From NCBI RefSeq assembly GCF_900112205.1, contig NZ_FOKW01000001.1:1-64000 (forward strand): 64,000 nucleotides of DNA. The letters are read 5' to 3'. Position 1 is the stretch's first letter. Every line of letters starts with the position of its first letter. Source of the stretch: Natronobacterium haloterrestre (lineage in GTDB: Archaea > Halobacteriota > Halobacteria > Halobacteriales > Natrialbaceae). This document shows, piece by piece, positions 26,538 through 33,866 of the stretch. Under the pieces are notes generated by a model, which saw only the letters and a list, made by a program, of their open reading frames with translations, did not search any database and had not been told where the DNA came from. Both the position numbers and the translations under genes were made by a program.

Positions 26538-26645
26538 ATGATTCCACTCAAGACATTCGTCTCGGAGCGTCGCGCCGCGAACCTGCTCGAACAGGTCCGC
26601 TGCGACCGATTCCGATCCAAACACATCGAGCGGAATCATGCCTAA
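26538..26645 (+). pseudogene. N-terminal remnant of an IS1595-type transposase
   Basis: The frame reads MIPLKTFVSERRAANLLEQV and then RCDRFRSKHIERNHA before TAA. The start matches haloarchaeal IS1595 (ISH-type) transposases from memory. The expected zinc-ribbon part (W-R-D-G-x-x-C-P-R-C) is deleted to RCDR, and the whole catalytic domain is missing. Confidence 0.55.
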
Positions 26646-26702
26646 CGGACACCGCTAACACGGTGTCCTTGCTCTCTTCGATTCCACACCGGCAGCTGGA
26701 CA

Positions 26703-26729
26703 GTATCAACAATCTCCTACAGAAGAGCG
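26703..26729 (+). repeat. 27-base direct repeat, left copy
   Basis: GTATCAACAATCTCCTAC followed by AGAAGAGCG recurs at 30023-30049 with one mismatch (G for A). The two copies bracket the AT-rich segment that holds the lipoprotein, the dead IS5 transposase, the protease and the MCM fragment. Confidence 0.7.
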
Positions 26730-26738
26730 TTTCTATAA

Positions 26739-27239
26739 TTAGTGCTCTTCTACGAGTTCAATCACATATACTTCATCCTCATATCGAACATATACTCCTG
26801 TAGGCATTTCTTCGCTATCATCATTTCGTGGCAAGTTATCATATTCATTCCTTATGTTGTCGTATTCGTTAGAGTTCTTGATTCGGACTACATGTATGTC
26901 ACGGATCCAATAATCATGCTCATGGCTTTCATCATAGTATTCTTCAATGAACTCTTCTCTCTTTTTAGCAGCGGTAGACATTCCATTTTTTACGGTATTT
27001 AGATCAAACATCTCAGTCTCCTTTATGGATAGTATTGTAGCGTCATCTGGAACAGGAATGACTGCTTGAATGATAAAGACTGCTGCCCGAAAGTCATCTT
27101 CTTTCTTGTTTATTTCTTCATTTTTGCTTTTATCATTATCTTTATTGGTTTTTGTCTTATTATTGCTGTTACTAAGGCATCCTGTTACTGGAACTAGTAG
27201 ATTCGGCGTAGATGCCAATAGTAATTTCCGGCGTTCCAT
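26739..27239 (-). CDS. Putative lipoprotein of unknown function, AT-rich
   Basis: This 166-residue protein opens with MERRKLLLASTPNLLVPVTG and a lipobox Cys, then a Lys/Asn/Asp-rich linker (about 23-48) typical of exposed lipoprotein tethers. A mixed alpha/beta domain ends in VRYEDEVYVIELVEEH. I do not recognize the domain. Base composition is far below the flanking core, and it lies between dead insertion sequences, so recent transfer is likely. A CAGGAG site precedes the ATG by about 15 bases. Confidence 0.6.
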   Translation of the reverse strand: MERRKLLLASTPNLLVPVTGCLSNSNNKTKTNKDNDKSKNEEINKKEDDFRAAVFIIQAVIPVPDDATILSIKETEMFDLNTVKNGMSTAAKKREEFIEEYYDESHEHDYWIRDIHVVRIKNSNEYDNIRNEYDNLPRNDDSEEMPTGVYVRYEDEVYVIELVEEH

Positions 27240-27284
27240 ATGGCCAATCTAAACTCCTGAAGAATCAATCTTTGGGTAGCCCAG

Positions 27285-27938
27285 AGGGGGTCGTGCTAGT
27301 CGAGCGTGTCGTAGGTTCTGTCACCGAGGATCTACACCGGCTTGGCGACGGCGAGCGCGTCACGTGTGACGCGCATCGCCGTCTCTTCTGGCGCTTATTT
27401 GTTCTCGGTGAACTCGGCTGCAATCGGGATCTTTTGTTCGGTCGAGATGATCGTACAGCCGTAGCTCTGGTAGTACTCATCAACTATGGGACCGTAGCAT
27501 TTTGATGCATCTTGGTCGGCAGGCATCGCTCTCACATCGGTCGAATCGATGCAGTAGGTCAAGTCGAGCAGGCCGCGCGCCGCGGCCTGCTCGACGGGTC
27601 TGCCGAAGAGGTCGTCAACAACGTGTTCGAGATCGGTGAGAAACCGATCGACCGCGTCTCTCGACGGCGGTCGATCGAAGCCACAACTGAGCCAGACAAC
27701 CGTATTGTGAATCTTTCGCTCAATGGGCCGAATCCCGTAGATGTCCTTGTAGTAGCAGTGAAGAAAGCCACGTATCAGATCTGGTGGTTCGTGGTCTCGT
27801 GTTCGCCCGTCTCCGCCGGGGCGAACACGTCGAACTCTCTGAGAGACACGAAGGAGAGATGTTCAAATAACGTTAGTGTTTCTACCCATTGAAGAACGAC
27901 TCTACCGAAGGATCATCTTGGAGGGTCGCTGAGCACAT
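27285..27938 (-). pseudogene. Decayed IS5-family transposase
   Basis: Read leftwards from an ATG at 27938, the sequence gives pieces of a haloarchaeal IS5-type transposase: MCSATLQDDPSVESFFN, then after a frameshift VETLTLFEHLSF...FDVFAPAETG, then after another RDHEPPDLIRGFLHCYYKDI, DRPPSRDAVDRFLTDLEH and GLLDLTYCIDSTDVRAM. The later part has three in-frame stops (after FTENK, after AVAKPV and after YDTLD), each replacing what looks like Gln or Trp. Similarity ends near 27290. The element is dead. Confidence 0.85.
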
Positions 27939-28085
27939 GCCACCTCAGCGTTCACCCTGCTCTTTGGTGTGATAATCTTTCTATGACCCCCTCTAGCCCA
28001 TAGTATGTACCTACTGACCTATTTAAACCTAATTTTATAATAGACAAAAATATAAATGGCCGGATTGAGTAAATTTCCTTTGGAT

Positions 28086-29417
28086 ATGGTTAGTAGCGAT
28101 AAACTGCAGAGAATGGGCCGTCGACGATTCACGAAAGTACTTGCCGGACTCGGTCTTTCAGGTGGAGTCGTCAGTACAATTTCACAAAATACCCTAGCTA
28201 AGCTCACTAATGATCCAACTAAGGAGGTGCCACGAGTAACCGGCTACGTTCGGGAAGATCACAACGAATTAGACCCTAATAAACCAGACCCGACTGATTC
28301 ACCTCCAGAGCGGACGACAATTTATCATACGATATCACGAGACAAATGGGTTCGTATTGAAAGCGCCAACGATGCTCTTGATAAAGTAGCAGAGCGCCTC
28401 GAAAAAATAGGAGCCCATAATGTTGCAAGTCCAACAGTATCCTATAGAACAAACGGCCATCATCGTGAAAGAGTTATAAAAGTAACATATGACGAATGGA
28501 TTGCAGAAAGAAGATCCGAGGAATTGCCTGATGAAGAAAATACTGTATTATCTGCATCGGAAGTATTTAATGAACTCCCTACTGCTGTTGACGGTACTGT
28601 TAGTTCTAGCGAATTGAATTTTGAGAGAGGCATCGAAAACATACCAGTGATTTATGAGTCAGAAAGAAGGAAACCAAACGCGTGTGATAGGTCGGGACAT
28701 AGATGTGCTAAGCGGAGTTCTCGTGATCACTATAACGACATTTACCAAACCAATCCAGTCCCAGCAGGAACCTCTATTGCCAAAAAAGGAGACCCGCTTC
28801 ATGCTAGTAATGCGTTCCGAATTTATGACCCTGGTTCATCCACAGATGATTGGGGATTCTTGACCTCTGCACATATTATGGCAACTGATGACCATGATGA
28901 TTCTTCAGATATGGTAGGAGATCCAGTTTATCAACCGTCATATTCAAACTATGTTGGAGATGTCACAGATGCAGCATATTTCTCTATTGATGATGATTAT
29001 GGATTCTATATAGACGTAGCTTCATTCTCAGTAGCACGGAGCGTAGGAACCGATTATCGCCTTGCGGATGGGGATGGAGGATACGACGAACCAGTCGTTG
29101 GTACAGTAGCCCTTGACCAATTAGAAGATATGGCCGAAGACGAAAAAGAAATCTGTCGACAAGGAACTCGCTCTGGAAGATGTTCAAGCACAATATATGA
29201 CTTCAATACCCGAGTTGACGAAGAGCGGGCCTACTTTCAGACAGACGACCACATAACAGATAATGGTGATTCTGGTGGTCCATACTTTATTAATCATCCT
29301 GATAACGATGGACAAGTCCTTGCTGCTGGAATTCACTACGGACCTGAAGACAGCATTGATAGTATAGCGTATGCTGCTGCGGCTGCTGAGAAAGTGCTGA
29401 ATGTCATGATCAGCTAA
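28086..29417 (+). CDS. Tat-secreted trypsin-like serine protease
   Basis: The protein has 443 residues from the ATG at 28086; another in-frame ATG is at 28056. A Tat motif (GRRRFTKVLAGLGLSGGVVS) is followed by a pro-region of about 190 residues, then a chymotrypsin-fold domain. FLTSAHIMATD supplies the catalytic His, ITDNGDSGGPYF the catalytic Ser, and an Asp in the YFSIDDDYGFYIDVASFSV region is a likely third member. TATA-like ATTTTATAAT and AAATATAAAT lie just upstream, so either start could be nearly leaderless. The gene is AT-rich and sits in the IS-ridden island, suggesting acquisition. Confidence 0.75.
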   Translation: MVSSDKLQRMGRRRFTKVLAGLGLSGGVVSTISQNTLAKLTNDPTKEVPRVTGYVREDHNELDPNKPDPTDSPPERTTIYHTISRDKWVRIESANDALDKVAERLEKIGAHNVASPTVSYRTNGHHRERVIKVTYDEWIAERRSEELPDEENTVLSASEVFNELPTAVDGTVSSSELNFERGIENIPVIYESERRKPNACDRSGHRCAKRSSRDHYNDIYQTNPVPAGTSIAKKGDPLHASNAFRIYDPGSSTDDWGFLTSAHIMATDDHDDSSDMVGDPVYQPSYSNYVGDVTDAAYFSIDDDYGFYIDVASFSVARSVGTDYRLADGDGGYDEPVVGTVALDQLEDMAEDEKEICRQGTRSGRCSSTIYDFNTRVDEERAYFQTDDHITDNGDSGGPYFINHPDNDGQVLAAGIHYGPEDSIDSIAYAAAAAEKVLNVMIS

Positions 29418-29545
29418 TAACTCTGTCTAAAGATTTTCAAAATACTTATATATATCTATTACAATTGTGGTTATCCTCAAATCTAACACGTAGCCTGTAC
29501 ATATACAGGTTGCTTTCAATTGAACCGGAATCCGGGCTTGGAGTG

Positions 29546-29985
29546 TTACATCCGTGGCATTCGTGTCAGTTTTCCACAGAGCGGACATTCGAACGCGGCT
29601 TCCTCCGCGTACGGCGTTACCCCCTCCATATCGACGACTTCACCGCGAACGGAGAGGAGGTGCCCAAGTTGCCGTGTTCAGTACTTCCCGACGCGGGCGG
29701 TCTGGCGATCGGGGAGGTTGTAGATGCGGACGTTGACTCCGACGATCGACACCTCGTCAAGTCAATTCAACGCGGCCGCCGCAAACTGTCGCATTCGATC
29801 GGGCTTCCGGAGGAACTCATCGGCGACTGAGCCGTCCCATGCCTCGAGTTCATGCCAGTCGATCCGGAGTGATCGCTCGTCGGGATACTGTTCGTCACGC
29901 TCTTGTGTAGCACATTGTTGCTGAGAGCCTTCTTGCGATTCTCCCGTCTGACCGACAGTCCAAGACTCGACCCGTCTCCCCCTCT
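29546..29985 (-). pseudogene. N-terminal fragment of an MCM helicase gene
   Basis: One minus-strand frame, broken by two TGA codons, reads QYPDERSLRIDWHELEAWD, DEFLRKPDRMRQFAAAALN (stop), VNVRIYNLPDRQ, GHLLSVRGEVVDMEGVTPY and AAFECPLCGKLTR before a stop. This is the N-terminal domain and half of the zinc finger of an archaeal MCM. No start codon and no AAA+ domain are present. Extra MCM genes in haloarchaea often belong to plasmids or proviruses, so this may mark a former integrated element. Confidence 0.75.
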
Positions 29986-30022
29986 ACGCGGTGATTGCTG
30001 TTCGCTCTCTGGGCGGAGTAAC

Positions 30023-30105
30023 GTATCAACAATCTCCTACGGAAGAGCGATCAACAAAGTGCTACACAAGAGCGTAGGTCGATATTCAACAGAGCAGAAT
30101 TTCCA
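30023..30105 (+). repeat. Cluster of CAACA...AAGAGCG repeats
   Basis: Two adjacent 26-base units, GTATCAACAA-N4-CTACGG-AAGAGCG and GATCAACAA-N4-CTACAC-AAGAGCG, are followed by ATTCAACAGAGCAGAA. An inverted copy of the second unit (AACAATGTGCTACACAAGAG on the minus strand) lies at about 29896-29922 inside the MCM fragment. They may be insertion-sequence ends or protein-binding repeats of a lost replicon. Confidence 0.65.
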
Positions 30106-30144
30106 GTAATAATTGGTTGTACTTACAAAAACGGGCGGTATAGT

Positions 30145-30470
30145 AAGCACTGGGTGGCGCGTCACGGCTACGCCGTTGACGCGCTGTTTGTCGATGAACC
30201 ACGACAGGTCCGATCCCACTATAGCAAACGTTTCGGTATCGGGGCGAGCTACCGTCTCTCCGGGCGACTATCATCTCGAGGACGCAAGATCCCACGAGAC
30301 ATCTGTTGTTCGTCGTACACAGCCTGCTGATTCAGAACGTCTGAGGTCTGCACTGGGAGTATATGGCGACGCCTCGCCGAGGCGGACGTCGCCTCTGGTG
30401 GTGGCCGTTCGAAGAGTTGGTTGACATGGTGACTCGGCAGCGTGGACGGCCCTCGCGATGCGTCGGGCTG
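30145..30470 (+). pseudogene. C-terminal remnant of a DDE transposase
   Basis: One frame gives RQVRSHYSKRFGIGASYRL, and a second frame, after a shift, gives DPTRHLLFVVHSLLIQNV, a TGA where Trp is expected, then HWEYMATPRRGGRRLWWWPF. These are the Y-x-x-RFGIE-x-SYR and NxW blocks near the end of haloarchaeal DDE transposases of IS4/ISNCY type. The front half is missing. Confidence 0.7.
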
Positions 30471-30560
30471 ACCCCGCAAACCGGCCACCGAATGGTTGCT
30501 TTCCCCGGTGACCGAGGACGCCCCATCGACCAGTGGCAATACCGTCGCGTCGGCGGCTGA

Positions 30561-30820
30561 TTGCCGACTGCGACAGCCTCTCGTCTCTTGTCGTCGGGTG
30601 GATCTACAGAGAGTAGAGTAGACTCTGATTTGTCGGTAAATCACGCTTCAGTGCCAGTTAGCTGAGGCTGATTTGTGAGGTACTGAGTTTTGACGGTCAA
30701 AGTCTACGCAGTCATGCGGTACACCAGAGCTAGTAAACCGTATCAGTCCACGACCGAACGAGGGATCGGAACGATCACCGGGGTGGGGTACTGAATCCGA
30801 ATCCGAATCCGAGCAACGAG
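30561..30820. other. Gene-free stretch closing the island
   Basis: No gene or stable RNA fold is seen. CCGAATCCGAATCCGA near 30793 is a short tandem repeat. Composition returns to the high-GC core by about 30.8 kb. Confidence 0.5.
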
Positions 30821-30829
30821 GGTTTTTAC
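30821..30829 (+). promoter_or_regulatory. TATA box for the 55-residue membrane protein
   Basis: GTTTTTACC is centred about 27 bases before the ATG at 30852, predicting a leaderless transcript and supporting that small gene. Confidence 0.45.
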
Positions 30830-30851
30830 CTTCGCGTTCGAACCGTTCGGC

Positions 30852-31019
30852 ATGAACTCGAGTTCTCGCCGGCTCCGTACCATGTACGTCGTCGGCATCG
30901 CGTTGAACGCCGTCGCGCTGGTCGCCGCAGCCTCGAGCGGCGCGACGCTGTATGCGGGTACCTTCGGTCTGATCCTGGTGTACCTGGGGATCCGGTACTG
31001 GATGGTCACGACCGACTGA
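30852..31019 (+). CDS. Small membrane protein, 55 residues, unknown
   Basis: The frame codes MNSSSRRLRTMYVVGIALN and continues as two hydrophobic helices (about 11-27 and 33-48) joined by an Ala/Ser/Gly turn, ending WMVTTD. The N-terminus is basic and the C-terminus acidic. Codon use is strongly GC-ending, like a real core gene. A TATA-like element 27 bases upstream supports it. Function unknown. Confidence 0.55.
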   Translation: MNSSSRRLRTMYVVGIALNAVALVAAASSGATLYAGTFGLILVYLGIRYWMVTTD

Positions 31020-31087
31020 CCCGGCCTACTTCAGGCGTACAATCGTACAGCCGGGGGGCTATCGCCGTTCCGTCCGTGGACGTCCAT

Positions 31088-31333
31088 ATGGCTCTGGAGT
31101 CGGTCCCCGCACACGTGGAAACGGCGATCTACCTCTACTTTTTCGTCGTCGCCGGGGTCGGGTGTTTCGTTCATGGACGGCTCTGGTTCGGTGCTCGTGC
31201 TGGATCCGGGGACCGCGACGAAGGGGTTCCGAACCCTGATTCGGACCCGAACCCTGACCGGGACCCGGACCCGGACCTGGACCCGGACCTGGACCCGGAC
31301 CTGGACCCGAACCCGAACCCGGATTCGAGTTGA
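31088..31333 (+). CDS. Single-TM protein with Asp-Pro repeat tail
   Basis: From ATG 31088 the 81-residue product has one helix (AIYLYFFVVAGVGCFVHG) followed by a tail of Asp-Pro/Asn-Pro/Asp-Leu repeats. A GTG four codons upstream (31076) is an alternative start. The tail is encoded by a 12-base tandem repeat, so its length may vary between strains. It could be a small membrane protein of unknown role or a chance frame over repeat DNA; the hydrophobic helix before the repeat argues mildly for a real gene. Confidence 0.45.
   Translation: MALESVPAHVETAIYLYFFVVAGVGCFVHGRLWFGARAGSGDRDEGVPNPDSDPNPDRDPDPDLDPDLDPDLDPNPNPDSS
31270..31305 (+). repeat. 12-base tandem repeat (CCCGGACCTGGA) x3
   Basis: Three perfect copies encode Asp-Pro-Asp-Leu. 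Looser GACCCGGAC/GAACCC variants extend the tract on both sides (about 31240-31325). Confidence 0.9.
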
Positions 31334-31381
31334 ACGGCGAGCACCCAGAGTCGAGCGTCGTCCCTCGAGAATCGTCGTCCG

Positions 31382-31975
31382 TCAGGCGTTCGGCGACGGC
31401 AATTCCTCCCACGACAGCACGTCGCCGCCGTGTTCCTCGGCGAACGCCGCCGCTTCTTCACTGTCGGAGAAGGGCAGGTAATCCTCGCCCATCGCGCCCT
31501 CGACGTCGCTGCCGACCACGTACTCGACGGCCGTGACCTCGGCGAACGCCTCGCTGGAGGCGTGACTCGAGATGTACGTCTCGCCTTCGTTCTCGCCATC
31601 GCCCCCATCGCCCCCGTCGTCGCGCTCGAGCAGGTCGTAGTCGACCGTCGAGTAGTCGGTGACGAACCCCTCGCGAAGCTCCCAGCCGCGCTCTCTGCGT
31701 CCCTCGTGGGAGGCGACCAGTTCCGCAACGCTATCGAACCAGGCGGGGCCGTCGCGGTCGTCGGGCTTCCCGTCGGCGTAAAACAGCTGTCCGGCGGGGC
31801 CGTAGTGGTCGGCGATCACCATGCCACAGACGTCGCAGGCCTGGCCCTCGGTCAGGTCGATCGGTTCGGCGGGTAGCTCCTCCTCGCCGTCGTCGTCCCC
31901 CAGGCAGCCGGCGAGGGCGGCCGCGACCGCGCCGCCGGCGAGGAACCGTCGGCGGGACCAGCCGTCGGCCGTCAT
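31382..31975 (-). CDS. nosL: NosL, copper chaperone for nitrous-oxide reductase
   Basis: This 197-residue lipoprotein has a Tat-like signal with lipobox (SRRRFLAGGAVAAALAGC) and the NosL copper motif ACDVCGMVI (about residues 46-54). Residues around AWFDSV and YISSHASSEAF match the family's second half. NosL binds Cu(I) outside the membrane and helps build the CuZ cluster of NosZ. It is the last gene of the nos operon, overlapping nosY by 4 bases. An acidic Gly/Asp insert (about 120-130) is unusual. Confidence 0.9.
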   Translation of the reverse strand: MTADGWSRRRFLAGGAVAAALAGCLGDDDGEEELPAEPIDLTEGQACDVCGMVIADHYGPAGQLFYADGKPDDRDGPAWFDSVAELVASHEGRRERGWELREGFVTDYSTVDYDLLERDDGGDGGDGENEGETYISSHASSEAFAEVTAVEYVVGSDVEGAMGEDYLPFSDSEEAAAFAEEHGGDVLSWEELPSPNA

Positions 31976-32889
31976 AGCCGCCGCCTCCTGATCGCGAGTG
32001 CCGCGACGGCGACCGGCAGGGCGATCCAGGCGGCGAGCGCGCCCGCGAGTACGCCCGTCGAGAGCCCCGACTGTGCAAGAACGCTCGCGAAGCCGGCGTC
32101 GCCGCTTGCCCCCAGCGAGCCGAGCACGAGCGCCCGGAAGACGCCGGTCGGATTGGCGAGCAACAGCGCCGAGACCGCCGTTTCCGAGAGATCAAGCGCC
32201 GAGATCAGCCCCAGCCCGAGCAGGTCGTGGACGAGGACGAACCACGCCCAGACCAGAAGCGAGAGTCCGAGCGCGTGGGTCTTCTCACGGGCCAGTGTCG
32301 AGACGAGCACGCCGACCGCGAGGAATGCGAGCCCGAGTCCGACGCTCGCGAGCAGGAAGATCACGTACGCGTCCGCGCCGCCGAGCCCGTGCTCGCGGAC
32401 GAGGAACCCGCCCGCGACGCCGAAGCCGATGATCGTCGCGCTCGCGAGGACCACGGCCCGCCCGAGTGCCGTTCCGACGACGAGCCAGGCGCGGTCGACC
32501 GGCAGGGCGAACAGCGTCTGGAGCCAGCCGCTCTCCTCGCGGCCCACGACGGCGTCGTAGCTGACCGCGAGCGCGACAAGCGGGACGAGATACACCGCGA
32601 GCACGGCCAGGCTGGCGACCGTCCGTTCGAACCCCTGCGGGCTGACGCTCGAGCCGCTGAACGTCGTCAGGCCGAGCGCGAAGGCCGCGAAGATCGCGGT
32701 CAGCGCGATCGCCCATCGGCCCCGGACCGCGAGCCGGTACTCCGTCTCGGCGACGACCAGCAGCTGTCGGTACCAGACGCCCGAGCCCGTTTCCCGGCCC
32801 GCCTCGCTCTCGAGGGCGGCAGCGGGAGCCGTGCCGTAGCCGCCGTCGGGCTGGACCTCGTGGTCGGAATCGGGGTTGGCGTCGGTCAT
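31972..32889 (-). CDS. nosY: NosY, ABC transporter permease of the nos system
   Basis: This 305-residue protein has about six TM helices after a 35-residue soluble N-terminus (first helix WAIALTAIFAAFALGLTTF). It is an ABC-2 type permease that works with NosF and NosD in maturation of NosZ, probably moving a sulfur compound. It shares 4-base overlaps with nosF and nosL. Confidence 0.88.
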   Translation of the reverse strand: MTDANPDSDHEVQPDGGYGTAPAAALESEAGRETGSGVWYRQLLVVAETEYRLAVRGRWAIALTAIFAAFALGLTTFSGSSVSPQGFERTVASLAVLAVYLVPLVALAVSYDAVVGREESGWLQTLFALPVDRAWLVVGTALGRAVVLASATIIGFGVAGGFLVREHGLGGADAYVIFLLASVGLGLAFLAVGVLVSTLAREKTHALGLSLLVWAWFVLVHDLLGLGLISALDLSETAVSALLLANPTGVFRALVLGSLGASGDAGFASVLAQSGLSTGVLAGALAAWIALPVAVAALAIRRRRL

Positions 32890-33866
32890 CGCGCCGTCAC
32901 CTCCGCAGTCGATCGGTCCCCGTCGTCCGCGATTGCTGCATCGCCCTCGCCCGCGATGGCGTCGTGGAACGCCGCCTCGAGACCCGGCTCCCGGACCTCG
33001 AACCGGTCGATCAGCTCTCCCTCGAGCGTCGAGAGGCGATCGAAGGCGGTCTCGCGGTCACAGACGACCTCGACGGTTTCCCCGGCGGTGCCGTTTGCAG
33101 CTACGGTGACTGTCGCTTCCTCCCACTCGCCGACCGCCTCGAGGAGCCGTTCCCGGGCGCCGGTGGCCGGGTGGATGGAAACGGTGACGCCGTCGCCCGC
33201 GTCGGCCCGCAACTCGTCGACCGGGCCGGCGGCCCGGAGTTGGCCGTCCTGAAGGATCGCGACCTCGTCACAGAGGCGTTCGACCTCCCCGAGCACGTGC
33301 GAGGAGAGGACGACGGTGGCGTCGGTCTCGCGGCCGATCCGCTCGATGATCTCGTGGAAGGTGGCGACGCCGCGGGGGTCGAGCCCGGCCGTCGGCTCGT
33401 CGAGCACGAGCACCGGCGGCTCGGGCAGCAGGGTCGCCGCGAGTCCGAGCCGGCGGCCCATCCCGTTGGAGTAGCCCTCGACCGCGCGGTCGGCGGCGTC
33501 GGCCAGCCCGACGGTCTCGAGGGCGTCGGCGATCCGGCGCTGCCGGTCGCCGAGCCCGCGGATGCGGGCGTGGACTTCGAGCACCTCGCGGCCGGTCATC
33601 GCGTCGGGGAAGCCGGCGTGTTCCGGCAGGAACGCCACCCGTTCGCGCACCCGGTGGCCCGCCTCCCGGACGTCGAGGTCGCCGACCTCGATCGTCCCGT
33701 CGTCGGGCTCGTCGTGGCCGACCAGGAGTTCGAACAGGGTGGTCTTCCCCGCGCCGTTCGTTCCGAGGACGCCGAACGTCGACCCGGACGGGATCGTAAA
33801 CGAGGGTCCGTCGAGGGCGACGACGTCGCCGTACCGCTTCCGTAGGTCAGTGATCGTGATCTTCAT
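32886..33866 (-). CDS. nosF: NosF, ABC transporter ATPase of the nos system
   Basis: This 326-residue ATPase has Walker A LGTNGAGKTT, the signature block EGYSNGMGRRLGLAATLL, Walker B VLVLDEPTAGLD and the switch His in LSSHVLGE. The last 100 residues are an extra domain common to archaeal NosF-like proteins. It overlaps nosD by 20 bases. Confidence 0.9.
   Translation of the reverse strand: MKITITDLRKRYGDVVALDGPSFTIPSGSTFGVLGTNGAGKTTLFELLVGHDEPDDGTIEVGDLDVREAGHRVRERVAFLPEHAGFPDAMTGREVLEVHARIRGLGDRQRRIADALETVGLADAADRAVEGYSNGMGRRLGLAATLLPEPPVLVLDEPTAGLDPRGVATFHEIIERIGRETDATVVLSSHVLGEVERLCDEVAILQDGQLRAAGPVDELRADAGDGVTVSIHPATGARERLLEAVGEWEEATVTVAANGTAGETVEVVCDRETAFDRLSTLEGELIDRFEVREPGLEAAFHDAIAGEGDAAIADDGDRSTAEVTAR

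Noticed and set aside
26288-26626. 112-codon minus-strand frame
   Set aside because: It is antisense to the IS1595-like fragment and an inverted repeat; no start signal or domain.
29465-29830. 121-codon plus-strand frame
   Set aside because: Antisense to the readable MCM fragment.
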